20,248 nt of DNA from an uncultured Sphingomonas sp. GTDB lineage: Bacteria > Pseudomonadota > Alphaproteobacteria > Sphingomonadales > Sphingomonadaceae. Where the stretch lies: NCBI GenBank assembly GCA_946482655.1, contig CAMLSA010000059.1:1-20248 (forward strand). The letters are read 5' to 3'. The notes beneath the pieces are model-generated. The model was given only the letters and a program-made list of their open reading frames with translations, did no database searches and was not told where the DNA came from. Shown here piece after piece: positions 8,911-17,111 of the stretch (positions within the stretch are counted from its first letter, which is position 1; each line of letters opens with the position of its first letter). The position numbers and the translations under genes are program-made.

Positions 8911-10188
8911 TTACCGCGCCGGCAGCACCACCGCCCGACATTCGCCGAGACCGATCGGCGCGAAGCCGTCGGCCCGCGCCGTCGCCGACAGGATGATCTC
9001 GTCGCCATCGGCGAGAAAGCCGCGCTCTTCACCATTGGGAAGCCTCACCGGCTGACTGCCGCCGCGCGACAGTTCCATCAGGCTGCCGAAGCCGTCCTCG
9101 CTCGGGGCCGAGATGGTGCCGGTGCCGAGCAGGTCGCCGGGCTGGAGGCTGCAGCCGTTCGACGCGTGATGGGTGACGATCTGGGCGACGGTCCAGTACA
9201 TGTTCGCGGCCGGGCTGTGGCTCAGCCGGTGCGGGATCTCTCCAGCCTCGCGCATGCTAGTGGTAAGCAGATGGACCTCGAGGTCGATCGACAGCGCACC
9301 GCTCCGCTGATCGGCCTCGTCCCAAAGATAGTCGAGCGGGCGGGGATCGCTCTCCGGCCGCGAAGGCTGCGGGATGCGGTAGGGCGCGAGCGCCTCGATG
9401 GTGATTACCCAGGGCGAGACGGTCGAGTGGAAGTTCTTGGCGAGGAACGGCCCGAGCGGCTGATATTCCCACGCCTGGAAATCGCGCGCCGACCAGTCGT
9501 TGAGCAGGCAGAAACCCGCGATATGATCGCTGGCCTCGCCGATCGGTATGGGGTGGCCCAGATCATTGCCCCGGCCGATCCAGACCCCGAGCTCGAGTTC
9601 GTAATCGAGCTGCGTGGTCGGTGCATAAACCGGAGCGTCGGCGCCGAGCGGCTTGCGCTGGCCGGCCGGCCGCACCACCGGCACGCCCGAGGGCCGGATC
9701 GACGAGGAACGGCCGTGATAGCCGATCGGCACATATTTATAATTGGGCAGCAGCGGGTTGTCGGGCCGGAACTGGCGGCCGATATTGCTGGCGTGATGAA
9801 TGCCGACATAGAAGTCGGTATAGTCGCCGATCGCTGCGGGCAGATGCATCGTGACCGACGGGATGTCATGAAGATAGGGCGCGAGCGCAGGGCGGTGGCT
9901 CTCGTTCGAAAGCAGTTCCGACAACTTCCGGCGCAGAGCGACCCTCCGCTCGGGCGCGAGCGCGAAGAGCGTGTTGAGCGTCGCGCATTTGACCTCCACC
10001 GGCAGCAGCCAGGTGATCGCGGCGAGATCGAGCAGCTTGTCGCCGATCGCGACCGCAGGGCGCCGGTTGCCCCCATCCACCGAGAAGATGCCATAGGGCA
10101 GGTTCTGGATCGGGAAGTCGGGATGGCCGTCCGCGCCGGGAACCCAGCTCGTCAGCGCCTGGTCGTGGGTCTCGTCGATTGCGATCAC
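8911..10188 (-). CDS. fahA: Fumarylacetoacetase
   Basis: A 425-residue enzyme that splits fumarylacetoacetate to fumarate and acetoacetate, the last step of tyrosine breakdown, in the cytoplasm. The N-terminus [15 protein letters not shown] and [11 protein letters not shown] is the small SH3-like domain of FAH. The catalytic domain follows, with [13 protein letters not shown], the metal-binding region around [18 protein letters not shown], and [20 protein letters not shown], then [13 protein letters not shown]. The start is GTG at 10188 because it begins inside the hmgA stop (GTGA), has GGAG 8 bases upstream, and gives the expected N-terminus. The frame is open further upstream only as an overlap with hmgA. 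It is the last gene of hppD-hmgA-fahA. Its stop lies 3 bases from the stop of the convergent receptor relic, so there is no room for a terminator between them. Confidence 0.95.
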   Translation of the reverse strand: MIAIDETHDQALTSWVPGADGHPDFPIQNLPYGIFSVDGGNRRPAVAIGDKLLDLAAITWLLPVEVKCATLNTLFALAPERRVALRRKLSELLSNESHRPALAPYLHDIPSVTMHLPAAIGDYTDFYVGIHHASNIGRQFRPDNPLLPNYKYVPIGYHGRSSSIRPSGVPVVRPAGQRKPLGADAPVYAPTTQLDYELELGVWIGRGNDLGHPIPIGEASDHIAGFCLLNDWSARDFQAWEYQPLGPFLAKNFHSTVSPWVITIEALAPYRIPQPSRPESDPRPLDYLWDEADQRSGALSIDLEVHLLTTSMREAGEIPHRLSHSPAANMYWTVAQIVTHHASNGCSLQPGDLLGTGTISAPSEDGFGSLMELSRGGSQPVRLPNGEERGFLADGDEIILSATARADGFAPIGLGECRAVVLPAR

Positions 10189-11459
10189 CTCGGCAGCTCC
10201 GCCTTGGCGAAGCCGGCCCAGCAGTCGTCGTAGTCGACCTGCATCAGCGGGCTTTCCAGCGCGAAACGGGTCGGCCGCAGCACCGCGCGGCTCTCGAACA
10301 TGAAGGCCATGCTGTCCTCGATCCTGTAGGGTTTGAGTTCGGCGGCGATCGCGGCCTCGTAGCTCGCGCGATCCGGCCCGTGCCCCGCCATCTGGTTGTG
10401 GAGCGATCCGCCGCCGGGGGCGAAGCCGCCTGCCTTCGCGTCGTAGCTGCCGGTGATCAGGCCCATATATTCGCTCATCACATTGCGGTGAAACCAGGGC
10501 GGGCGGAAGCTGTCCTCGGCTACCGTCCAGCGCGGCGGAAAGATCACGAAGTCGCAATTGGCGATGCCCGGCGTGTCGCTGGGAGAGGTCAGCACGGTGA
10601 AGATCGACGGGTCTATATGGTCGAAGCTCACCGTATTGATCGTGTTGAAGCGGCGCAGGTCATAGCGGCAGGGGGCGAGGTTGCCGTGCCACGCGACGAC
10701 ATCGAACGGCGAATGGCCGAGTGTCGTCGACCAGAGCGAGCCCTGGAATTTCTGAACCAGCTCGGTCGGCGCATCGATATCTTCGTACCAGGCCGCGGGC
10801 GTCTCGAAGTCGCGTACGTTGGCGAGGCCGTTGGCCCCGATCGGGCCCAACTCGGGCAGGCGGAAGGAGCGGCCGCCATTTTCGCAGACATAGCCACGGG
10901 CGTGGCCGTCGATCAGCTCGACCCGGAAGCGGATGCCGCGGGGGATCACGCCGATCCAGAGCGGCCCGATCTCGATCGGACCGAGTTCGGTGACGACGCG
11001 CAGACGTCCTTGCTGCGGCACGATCAGCAGTTCGCCATCGGCGTCGAAGAAGGCGCGCTGCTCCATCGACCGGTTGGCGGCGTAGAGATGGACCCCGAGA
11101 CCCGTATTGCCGACGAAGCTGACCAGCCCGTCGATGAAATCCGTAGGGGCGACTGGCAAGGGCAGCGGATCCCAGCGCAGGCGGTTCGGAGTCGGGGGCA
11201 CCTCGTCGAACGGCTCGGAGCGGAGCAGCGACGGCTTGGCGTAGGGCTTGAACGGCGGATGGTTGGCGGCCGGCCGTATCCGGTAGAGCCAGCTTCGCCG
11301 ATTTTCTCCACGCGGGGCGGTGAAGGCGGTGCCCGACAGCTGCTCGGCATAAAGGCCGAAGGGGACGCGCTGGGGAGAGTTCCGGCCGACGGGCAAGGCG
11401 CCGGCGACCGCTTCGGTGGAGACATGATTGCCAAAGCCGGGGATGTAAGCGGAATTCAT
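10185..11459 (-). CDS. hmgA: Homogentisate 1,2-dioxygenase
   Basis: A 424-residue non-haem iron dioxygenase that opens the ring of homogentisate to maleylacetoacetate. The N-terminus [19 protein letters not shown] followed by GRNSPQ is diagnostic. The iron-ligand region is present: [14 protein letters not shown] with the His and Glu, then [14 protein letters not shown] with the further His. The length matches the family. The start ATG at 11459 is preceded by a purine-rich GGAGAGGAGGG. It lies 45 bases downstream of hppD and overlaps fahA by 4 bases, so the three are probably one transcript controlled at the hppD promoter. Maleylacetoacetate isomerase, the next step, is not in the window and must be encoded elsewhere or bypassed. 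Confidence 0.96.
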   Translation of the reverse strand: MNSAYIPGFGNHVSTEAVAGALPVGRNSPQRVPFGLYAEQLSGTAFTAPRGENRRSWLYRIRPAANHPPFKPYAKPSLLRSEPFDEVPPTPNRLRWDPLPLPVAPTDFIDGLVSFVGNTGLGVHLYAANRSMEQRAFFDADGELLIVPQQGRLRVVTELGPIEIGPLWIGVIPRGIRFRVELIDGHARGYVCENGGRSFRLPELGPIGANGLANVRDFETPAAWYEDIDAPTELVQKFQGSLWSTTLGHSPFDVVAWHGNLAPCRYDLRRFNTINTVSFDHIDPSIFTVLTSPSDTPGIANCDFVIFPPRWTVAEDSFRPPWFHRNVMSEYMGLITGSYDAKAGGFAPGGGSLHNQMAGHGPDRASYEAAIAAELKPYRIEDSMAFMFESRAVLRPTRFALESPLMQVDYDDCWAGFAKAELPR

Positions 11460-11504
11460 CCCTCCTCTCCTTCAGGGGAGCGGCTTAGCGACCGGCGGCT
11501 CAAC

Positions 11505-12584
11505 TCACTCACCGACCTTCACCACACCCCGGCGGATCTGGTCCTGTTCGATCGATTCGAACAGCGCCTTGAAATTGCCTTCGCCGAAGCCCTCATTGCC
11601 CTTGCGCTGAATGATCTCGAAGAAGATCGGGCCGACCATGTTCTCGGTAAAGATCTGCAGCAGCAGTCCGCCGCCTGTCTCGGGCGCGCCGTCGATCAAT
11701 ATGCCGCGCTTGCGCAGTTCCTCGATGTCATGGCCATGACCGGGCAAGCGTCTGTCAATTCTGTCGAAATAGCTGTCGGGGGACGTTTGAAAACGGATGC
11801 CGTTGGCGCGCAGCTTGTCGACGGTCGTGAAAATATCGTCGGTCGCGAGCGCGAGATGCTGGATGCCTTCCCCCTTATATTCGCGCAGGAATTCCTCGAC
11901 TTGGCTGTTTTCGTCCTGGCTCTCGTTGAGCGGGATGCGGATCTTATCGTCGGGTGCGGTCATGGCGCGGCTCAGCAGGGCGGTCGCCTTGCCCGCGATG
12001 TCGAAGTGTCGGATCTCGCGGAAGTTGAAGATGCGCTCGTAGAATTCCGCCCAATAGTTCATCCGGCCGCGCTGGACATTGTGGGTCAGGTGATCGAGCG
12101 TGTGCAGACCGACGGAGCGATCGTCCCTTTTGGCGCCCGGCGCCGGCCGGAAGTCGACATCGTAGATTTCCTGCGCACCGTAGCGGTCGACCAGATAAAG
12201 GTTCGAGCCGCCGATCCCCTCGATGGCCGGGATGTTGAGCTCCATCGGGCCGACCGGCGCCTCGACCTTGTTCGCGCCGCGCTTGACCGCTTTTTCAAGC
12301 GCCTTGGGGGCATCGTGGACGCGGAACGCCATCGCGTTGGCCGAGGGGCCGTGGGCGGCGCGGAAGTCGGCAGCCTGGCCACGCGCGTCCATGTTCAGGA
12401 TGAAGTTGATGTCGCCCTGGCCGTAGTGGCGGACATTCTTCGAACGATGATCGCCGAGATGGGTAAAGCCCATCGCCTCGAACAAATGGGCCAGCGCCTG
12501 CGGATCGGGCCCAGTGAACTCGACGAACTCGAAGCCGTCGAGGCCGAGCGGATTATGGTGCGGCTCGAGATGGCGATCGTTCAT
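11505..12584 (-). CDS. hppD: 4-Hydroxyphenylpyruvate dioxygenase
   Basis: A 359-residue Fe(II) enzyme of the vicinal oxygen chelate fold that turns 4-hydroxyphenylpyruvate into homogentisate. Two tandem half-domains are visible: LDGFEFVEFTGPDPQALA starts the first, and LHTLDHLTHNVQRGRM starts the second and holds the first iron His. The other ligands are the His of GIQHLALATDDI and the Glu of GPIFFEIIQRKGNEGFGEGN; the latter is the C-terminal signature, followed by FKALFESIEQDQIRRG. The start ATG at 12584 has GAGAGG 5 bases upstream. It is the first gene of the degradation unit; its promoter overlaps the operator pair upstream, facing the MarR-type gene. The enzyme is certain from these motifs. 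Confidence 0.97.
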   Translation of the reverse strand: MNDRHLEPHHNPLGLDGFEFVEFTGPDPQALAHLFEAMGFTHLGDHRSKNVRHYGQGDINFILNMDARGQAADFRAAHGPSANAMAFRVHDAPKALEKAVKRGANKVEAPVGPMELNIPAIEGIGGSNLYLVDRYGAQEIYDVDFRPAPGAKRDDRSVGLHTLDHLTHNVQRGRMNYWAEFYERIFNFREIRHFDIAGKATALLSRAMTAPDDKIRIPLNESQDENSQVEEFLREYKGEGIQHLALATDDIFTTVDKLRANGIRFQTSPDSYFDRIDRRLPGHGHDIEELRKRGILIDGAPETGGGLLLQIFTENMVGPIFFEIIQRKGNEGFGEGNFKALFESIEQDQIRRGVVKVGE

Positions 12585-12600
12585 GGCAGCCTCTCAAATA

Positions 12601-12620
12601 GTAACATTTGATACAAATAG
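12601..12620. promoter_or_regulatory. Putative MarR-family operator, left copy
   Basis: The box contains ATTTG-ATA-CAAAT (12606-12618), a perfect 5+3+5 palindrome of the kind MarR proteins bind, within 20 bases that recur inverted at 12631-12650 with 17 of 20 identical. The TTGATA at 12608-12613 could serve as the -35 box of the regulator gene on the plus strand. Confidence 0.75.
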
Positions 12621-12643
12621 GGGTTTGCCCCGATTCGTGTCAA
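12614..12643 (-). promoter_or_regulatory. Probable hppD promoter overlapping the operators
   Basis: On the minus strand TTGACA (12638-12643) is followed after 18 bases by TATTTG (12614-12619), a weak -10 box. Transcription would start about 20-25 bases before the hppD ATG. Both hexamers fall in the operator copies, so a bound repressor would block polymerase. The -35 is convincing; the -10 is inferred. Confidence 0.5.
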
Positions 12644-12650
12644 ATGTTAC
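12631..12650. promoter_or_regulatory. Putative MarR-family operator, right copy
   Basis: The inverted copy of the left box, with 17 of 20 bases identical and the first 11 (GTAACATTTGA) perfect. It ends 9 bases before the regulator start. Read on the minus strand it contains TTGACA (12638-12643), a consensus -35 box for hppD. Confidence 0.75.
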
Positions 12651-12659
12651 CAACGCGCG

Positions 12660-13118
12660 ATGGCCGCGAAACGTCTCATCCTCGATCGCTTCATTCCTTA
12701 CCGCCTGTCGGTAACGTCGAACGTGGTGAGCGATGTGATCGCGAGCGCCTATGAGGCGCTGTTCGGCCTCACCATTCCGGAATGGCGCGTGATGGCGGTG
12801 GTTGCCGAAAATGATGGCATCACCCAGCAGGGGATCTGCACCGCCACGCGCATGGACAAGGTGACCGTGAGCCGCGCGGCGATCGGGCTGGTCGACCGCG
12901 GTCTGATCGCCCGCGCTCCCAACAGCGCCGACCGGCGATCGCGGTTGCTCGCGCTGACCCGGTCGGGCCGGGCGCTCTATGCCGAAGTCGCGCCCAAGGC
13001 GCTCGAGTTCGAACAGCGTATCTTCGCGAGCTTCCCGCGGGAAGAACTCGATCGCTTCATGACGATGCTGCGCGCCATCGAGGCAAAGGCGCTGGAGGTG
13101 GGGGAGAACTCTGAATAG
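12660..13118 (+). CDS. MarR-family transcriptional regulator, likely controlling homogentisate catabolism
   Basis: A 152-residue winged-helix protein of the MarR family. The N-terminal helices (FIPYRLSVTSNVVSDVIA) and C-terminal helices form the dimer part. The winged helix runs from LTIPEWRVMAVVAEN through TRMDKVTVSRAAIGLVDRG to the wing ADRRSRLLALTRSGRALY, with the family's conserved D-R-R/S-x-x-L-T-x-G pattern. The start ATG at 12660 lies 9 bases after the right operator copy and has no Shine-Dalgarno, so the transcript may be nearly leaderless. It is divergent from hppD across the dyad, the usual arrangement for a repressor of the adjacent catabolic unit and of itself. The inducer is not known from sequence; homogentisate or a related aromatic acid is the natural guess. 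It resembles HmgR/HpaR-type regulators in role. Confidence 0.88.
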   Translation: MAAKRLILDRFIPYRLSVTSNVVSDVIASAYEALFGLTIPEWRVMAVVAENDGITQQGICTATRMDKVTVSRAAIGLVDRGLIARAPNSADRRSRLLALTRSGRALYAEVAPKALEFEQRIFASFPREELDRFMTMLRAIEAKALEVGENSE

Positions 13119-13128
13119 GCTCCTCCCA

Positions 13129-13159
13129 AGCTTCGCCTGGAAAGAATCCTTACGAAGCT
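13129..13159. terminator. Possible shared hairpin between convergent regulators
   Basis: AGCTTCG (13129-13135) pairs with CGAAGCT (13153-13159) around a 17-base loop, between the convergent MarR and TetR genes and touching the TetR stop. The stem is only 7 bp, with no T-run, so function is doubtful. Confidence 0.3.
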
Positions 13160-13797
13160 CAGGCTCGCACTTTTTCGTTCAGATGCGCCTCGATCAGCGC
13201 GTCACCGGTCGCGACCATGGCGGCGCAGGGGCCCTGGCTGCCGAAAATATGGTGCGCGGCAATGGCGCCTTCGATGATCAGCATCAGCCCGTCGGCCAAT
13301 TCCTCGGGGCGGGCTATGTCGAGCCGCCGGGTGATGTCGACGATCAGGCGCCGCATATCGGCCTTGCAGGCTTCGAGTACGGCGCGCCCTGGATGGCCGG
13401 GCTCGGGAATCTCGACGGCGGTGTTGCTCATCGGGCACCCGCGGAAATCGGGAGAGGCGATCTTCGCCGCAAAATAACGCACCATCCCCCGGAGCTGGTC
13501 GCGCGGATCACTGCCGGCCTGTTCGAGCGCGACGCCGAGAGCGGCCCAGTTTTCGCGACCGCTCTCCTCCAGGCAAGCAGCGATCAACTCGTCCTTGGAA
13601 GCGAAGGCGCGGTACAGACTCGGCTTGGTCACCCCTGCCTTGCAGACGATTTCGTCGACACCCACGGCGCGAATGCCGCGATGATAGAACAGGTCGCGCG
13701 CGGCCTCGAACACGCGGGCAGCCGCCGTTTTCTTCACTCCCGTCCCGTCGTCATCGCAACAGGCGGTGTTCTTGGGTGCAGGCACAGGCAATCCCAT
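13159..13797 (-). CDS. TetR/AcrR-family transcriptional regulator
   Basis: A 212-residue one-component repressor. The helix-turn-helix is clear: RVFEAARDLFYHRGIRAVGV then DEIVCKAGVTKPSLYRAFAS and KDELI. The ligand-binding half is divergent but carries YFAAKIASPDFRGCPMSNTA, a pattern common in a TetR subgroup. It is Cys-rich for its size: adjacent Cys13-Cys14 in an N-terminal extension, one Cys in the recognition region and others in the ligand domain, so thiol sensing is possible but unproven. The start is uncertain. ATG 13797 lies directly against GAGG, TTG 13791 would have better spacing, and GTG 13737 would remove the extension. It has its own likely promoter in the 46 bases after pabB. 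Its target is not evident; no transporter or oxidoreductase gene is adjacent. Confidence 0.88.
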   Translation of the reverse strand: MGLPVPAPKNTACCDDDGTGVKKTAAARVFEAARDLFYHRGIRAVGVDEIVCKAGVTKPSLYRAFASKDELIAACLEESGRENWAALGVALEQAGSDPRDQLRGMVRYFAAKIASPDFRGCPMSNTAVEIPEPGHPGRAVLEACKADMRRLIVDITRRLDIARPEELADGLMLIIEGAIAAHHIFGSQGPCAAMVATGDALIEAHLNEKVRA

Positions 13798-13813
13798 CCT
13801 CGTCAGCCAGTGC

Positions 13814-13842
13814 TATGTAACAGATCGGTACGGCTATTTCAA
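13814..13842 (-). promoter_or_regulatory. Putative sigma-70 promoter of the TetR-type gene
   Basis: On the minus strand TTGAAA (13837-13842) is followed after 17 bases by TACATA (13814-13819). It sits between the pabB stop and the TetR start, and would give a leader of roughly 10 bases. The -10 match is moderate. Confidence 0.45.
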
Positions 13843-13843
13843 C

Positions 13844-15238
13844 CTATCCGTCACAATCCGTCGGTTGTCCCCCGGCGTGCTCATCGCCCAGGAAATCTCT
13901 CCTGAGGAACGGCCCTCGGGGCTCCCCCAGTACGGGATCGATCTTCGCGCGCAGCTCGGCATATTCGGCGGCGGGATCGCTGTCGGCGACGATGCCGCCG
14001 CCGGCGCGCGCGATCAGCCGGGTCGGCGTGACGGCGATCGAACGGATTACGATCATGCTGTCCATCGCGCCGTCGCCGCCGAGCGCGAAGACGATGCCGA
14101 AGAAGGGGCCGCGGCCCGATTCCTCGACGGCATCGATGATCTCGACCGCGCGGCGCTTGGGCGCACCGGTAATCGAGCCGCCGGGGAAGGTCGCCGCAAG
14201 CAGGTCGATCGCGTCCTCGCCCGAGCGCAATTGCGCATGCACGGCGGAGACGAGATGCCAGACCGACGCGAACCCCTCGAGCTTCGCGACCTGCGAAACC
14301 GTGACGCTGCCTTCCTCCGCCACCCGCGAGAGATCGTTGCGCAGCAGATCGCAGATCATCAGATTTTCGGCGCGGTCCTTGGCCGAACGGGCGAGGCCTT
14401 CGCCATTGCGGCGGTCCTCATCCGGATCGGCGGCACGGGGCGCCGTCCCTTTGATCGGGCGGGTCTCGATCCGTCCCGCGGCATCGCACTGGACAAAGCG
14501 TTCGGGCGACGCGCTGAGCAGGGCGCTTCCTTCACCCAGGTCGAGATAGGCGGCGAACGGCGCCGGAGTGCGGCGGCGCAACGCGAGATAGGCGGCCGCG
14601 GGGGAGAGACCGGCCGGTCGAAACGCCATGAAGCGTGTGCTGATATTGGCCTGATAGATATCGCCGGCGCGCAGATAATCGAGCACCGCCTCGATCATCG
14701 CGCGGTGGCGCTCCGGGCTGGTCTCCTCCAACCATTGTGGCGCAGGGGCGTTGGCGCCGGGCGGGGCGGCGTGCGCTAGGAGCCGATCGAGCCGTTCATT
14801 CGCGCTCAGCTCGCCGCGCGGCCGGGCGAAGCCCCAGGCGCGACGCGCGCGATGGTCGAAGCCAAGCAGCAGGTCGTAGCGGCGGACGACCAGCGCGGGG
14901 AGTTCCGGATCGGGCGCATGGCGGCTCTCCAGCCCCAGCGCGCTCGGCCCCAGATCATAGGATAACAGGCCGATCAGCCCGCCGGTAAAGGGCAACGGCC
15001 CTGCCGACCGCGCGGGCTGGTGAAGGCGGCGCAACGCCGCGAGCGCCTCCTCCATCGAAACATTGGTGAGCCGCATCTCCTCCGCCGGATCGACCGCGAT
15101 GTAGGAGGCTGCCGAACGCGGGTCGCCTACCGCAGCACTGTCGAGAAAAGCGACGCCGGGATGGCCCGCGAGGCGGGCGAACATCTCGGCGGGATCGCTC
15201 CACGGCAACTCGCGGATCAGCAGCGCGCTCTCGATCAT
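13844..15238 (-). CDS. pabB: Aminodeoxychorismate synthase component I
   Basis: A 464-residue chorismate-using enzyme that, with a glutaminase partner (PabA, not in the window), makes 4-amino-4-deoxychorismate for folate. The N-terminal domain includes FTGGLIGLLSYDLGPSALGL. The chorismate-binding domain contains GDIYQANIST (192-201), SASPERFV, then PIKGTAPR (261-268). The Lys of PIKGT is the feature that separates PabB from anthranilate synthase TrpE, which has Ala. Further motifs are ENLMICDLLRNDLSRV, FPGGSITGAPKRRAVEIID and RAGGGIVADSDPAAEYAE. The start ATG at 15238 overlaps the upstream nucleotidyltransferase stop (ATGA). The frame stays open far upstream, but only opposite other genes. 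There is no fused PabC lyase domain. Its place at the end of the HprK/PqqD unit may be simple co-transcription. Confidence 0.93.
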   Translation of the reverse strand: MIESALLIRELPWSDPAEMFARLAGHPGVAFLDSAAVGDPRSAASYIAVDPAEEMRLTNVSMEEALAALRRLHQPARSAGPLPFTGGLIGLLSYDLGPSALGLESRHAPDPELPALVVRRYDLLLGFDHRARRAWGFARPRGELSANERLDRLLAHAAPPGANAPAPQWLEETSPERHRAMIEAVLDYLRAGDIYQANISTRFMAFRPAGLSPAAAYLALRRRTPAPFAAYLDLGEGSALLSASPERFVQCDAAGRIETRPIKGTAPRAADPDEDRRNGEGLARSAKDRAENLMICDLLRNDLSRVAEEGSVTVSQVAKLEGFASVWHLVSAVHAQLRSGEDAIDLLAATFPGGSITGAPKRRAVEIIDAVEESGRGPFFGIVFALGGDGAMDSMIVIRSIAVTPTRLIARAGGGIVADSDPAAEYAELRAKIDPVLGEPRGPFLRRDFLGDEHAGGQPTDCDG

Positions 15239-16248
15239 TTGGCGCGCGCCTTGGTCCACAGATGCCGCGCCAGCATCAGCGGCGGCATCCTGATCCAGTG
15301 CGAACGGACATAAAAGCCGAGCCGGTTGAACGGACGGGTCGGCCGTCCCCAGCCGTCGCGGGCGAGAATTCGGCGGATGAACAGCAGATCGCTTGGCCGG
15401 TCGTAGCCGGCGATGCGCGGCTCGACCGGCGTGGCGAATATGCGGTCGGCGAGGCGTAGCGCCAAGCCCAGCGGCTGGCGCATCTGGTGGAGAATCGCTC
15501 GGCGTTCGAGGTCGTTCCAGAAAGGGGGCGTCGAGGCGAACAACCGCAATAGCCGATCGATGTCCCAGAGATTGCGAAGGCCACCGGCGAGATCGCCGTC
15601 GGCCAGGAGATGGGCGACCGCATGGACGATCATGTCGGCGGGGCTGAGGAGGCGCAGGCCCGGTGCAATCTCGATGCTCTCCGCGATCAGCGCCGCTGCG
15701 TCGGGCGTGCGCCCGGCGGTCAGTGGCAGGATGGTATGATGGACATCGATCATACTGCCCCGATCCTTGTGCACCAGCGGCGGCAGCTCGTGCATCCAGC
15801 GCCGGTAATAGGCCTGGTCGTAGGCGTTTTCCTTGACCCACATGAAGCCCGCGTCGAGCAGCGCCGCCTCGGCTTCGTCCAGCCGATCGCGCGGCACGAG
15901 GATGTCGAGATCGCCAACCAGGCGCCCGGCCCCGGCCGGCAAGCCCGAAAAGGCGAAGGCGCTGCCCTTGAGCAGGATGGGCGCGATGCCGAGCGGGTTC
16001 AGTGCGCGGCGCGCCATCTCGATTTCCCATAGCGCCTGTGTGCGGCCGAACGCCGCCTGCGCGCGGGCATCTTCGAGCGCCCTGGCGACCATGTCGGGTA
16101 CCGGCAGGTCCGCGAGCCGGTAGGCGAGGCTGCCGTCGAGACGCTCGGCGCGGGCGACGGAGAGCAGGCCGGTCCAGTCCTCGGGCCGGAGGGTTAGCAC
16201 CGAGACCGGATCGGCGAGCGCCACGGCGAGGGGCCGGGCGTCCTTCAA
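15235..16248 (-). CDS. Nucleotidyltransferase-family protein (NTP_transf_5-like)
   Basis: A 337-residue protein of the polymerase-beta-like nucleotidyltransferase fold (PF14907-like). The core is APILLKGSAFAFSGL, then GRLVGDLDILVPRDRLDEAE, where Asp113 and Asp115 form the metal-binding D-x-D, followed by LLDAGFMWVKENAYDQAYYR, MIDVHHTILP and LLSPADMIVHAVAHLL. The substrate is unknown. The start is placed at TTG 16248 because it lies within the stop of the HprK-like gene (TTGA) and the reading frame before it covers the kinase gene. It also overlaps pabB at the other end. Nucleotidyltransferases of this sort occur beside HprK-like kinases in peptide-modifying clusters such as the paeninodin lasso-peptide cluster, so a role in modifying a phosphorylated peptide or protein is a reasonable inference, not a demonstrated one. 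Confidence 0.82.
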   Translation of the reverse strand: MKDARPLAVALADPVSVLTLRPEDWTGLLSVARAERLDGSLAYRLADLPVPDMVARALEDARAQAAFGRTQALWEIEMARRALNPLGIAPILLKGSAFAFSGLPAGAGRLVGDLDILVPRDRLDEAEAALLDAGFMWVKENAYDQAYYRRWMHELPPLVHKDRGSMIDVHHTILPLTAGRTPDAAALIAESIEIAPGLRLLSPADMIVHAVAHLLADGDLAGGLRNLWDIDRLLRLFASTPPFWNDLERRAILHQMRQPLGLALRLADRIFATPVEPRIAGYDRPSDLLFIRRILARDGWGRPTRPFNRLGFYVRSHWIRMPPLMLARHLWTKARAK

Positions 16249-17111
16249 AGGCCCGCCTCGGCGGCGAACTGCTCGACGATAGCCATGCCGGTGGCGCTGT
16301 CGGGATAGGCGAAGCGCGCGGCGGGGACATTCTCGGCCAGGCGCAGCATCGCTCTGAATCCGGTCTGGCCGAGGGCGACATAGTTGGTCGACCCCTCGGT
16401 CAGCCGCATGAACAGCTCCGAGCGGCTGACGCCGTCGCTGGCGGGATCGAAGCCGTAGCTCGGGAAGAGGATGAGCGCCGGCCGGGCGGGTTCGTCCATC
16501 CGCGCGATCGCCTCGGCGTTCGGCCGCAGGTGGCGCAACTGGCCCTTGGGCGTGCCGCTCAGATGCGGGCCGAAGCGGGCGGGGTCGGCGATCCGCGCCT
16601 CCATCTCGGCGATGGCGCTGTTCTTGAGGCTGATCGCGCGGGGAAAGGGCAGGGCCATGCCCGCCGCCATGTCGATCATCACGAACTCGTCGGCCAGCAG
16701 CCGCCAGCCATTCTCGCCGAGCAGCGCCGCTAGCGTCGATTTCCCTGATCCCGAATCGCCCGGCATGATCAGCGCCTTTCCGCCGCGCTCGACCGCCGCT
16801 GCGTGGATCAGGAGGTGGCGGCGTTCGCCGAGCGCGACCTGCATGTTCATCGCCATCTCGGCGGCGAGCAGCGCGTGACGTAGGGCCATCGGCACGGTGT
16901 CCGGCAGACTGTGATCCCCCCCGATCGCGACTTGCGGCCGGATCCAGCGCCGCCACGGCCGCGGCGGCCCGATCCACGCCGTCGCGGTCGCGATCCCATC
17001 CTCGGGCGGGGGGTAGCCGGCATAGAGACGGCGCAACTCGGCGATAGGCGCCGGCCAGGCCGAGCCCAGGCGATAGGATATGGTGCCGATCCTGAGCGAA
17101 AGACTGTGCAT
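16245..17111 (-). CDS. HprK-related kinase A (HPr-rel-A system)
   Basis: A 288-residue protein resembling the C-terminal catalytic domain of HPr serine kinase/phosphorylase. The P-loop MPGDSGSGKSTLAALL is at about residues 117-132. It is preceded by LLIHAAAVERGGKAL, as in HprK-like kinases that start this fold with 'iHaaav', and followed by GWRLLADEFVMID, whose Asp141-Glu142 lie where HprK has its acidic site. The conserved HprK N-terminal domain and the standard HprK/P signature are not seen, so HPr is unlikely to be its obvious target. Its ATG shares one base with the stop of the PqqD-like gene (TGATG), and the nucleotidyltransferase starts within its own stop. This tight coupling says the three act together. 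The substrate is unknown; a small protein encoded just upstream is a candidate. Confidence 0.88.
   Translation of the reverse strand: MHSLSLRIGTISYRLGSAWPAPIAELRRLYAGYPPPEDGIATATAWIGPPRPWRRWIRPQVAIGGDHSLPDTVPMALRHALLAAEMAMNMQVALGERRHLLIHAAAVERGGKALIMPGDSGSGKSTLAALLGENGWRLLADEFVMIDMAAGMALPFPRAISLKNSAIAEMEARIADPARFGPHLSGTPKGQLRHLRPNAEAIARMDEPARPALILFPSYGFDPASDGVSRSELFMRLTEGSTNYVALGQTGFRAMLRLAENVPAARFAYPDSATGMAIVEQFAAEAGL

Noticed and set aside
10179..12611. An 810-codon open frame on the plus strand opposite hmgA and hppD
   Set aside because: It is antisense to two firmly identified enzymes. Its composition (Asp/Arg/Ala/Gly-rich, no motif) is what the complement of GC-rich coding DNA gives.
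15239..16381. An in-frame upstream extension of pabB, making it 845 residues
   Set aside because: The extra part is out-of-frame reading of the nucleotidyltransferase gene. PabB-like sequence begins exactly at the coupled ATG 15238.
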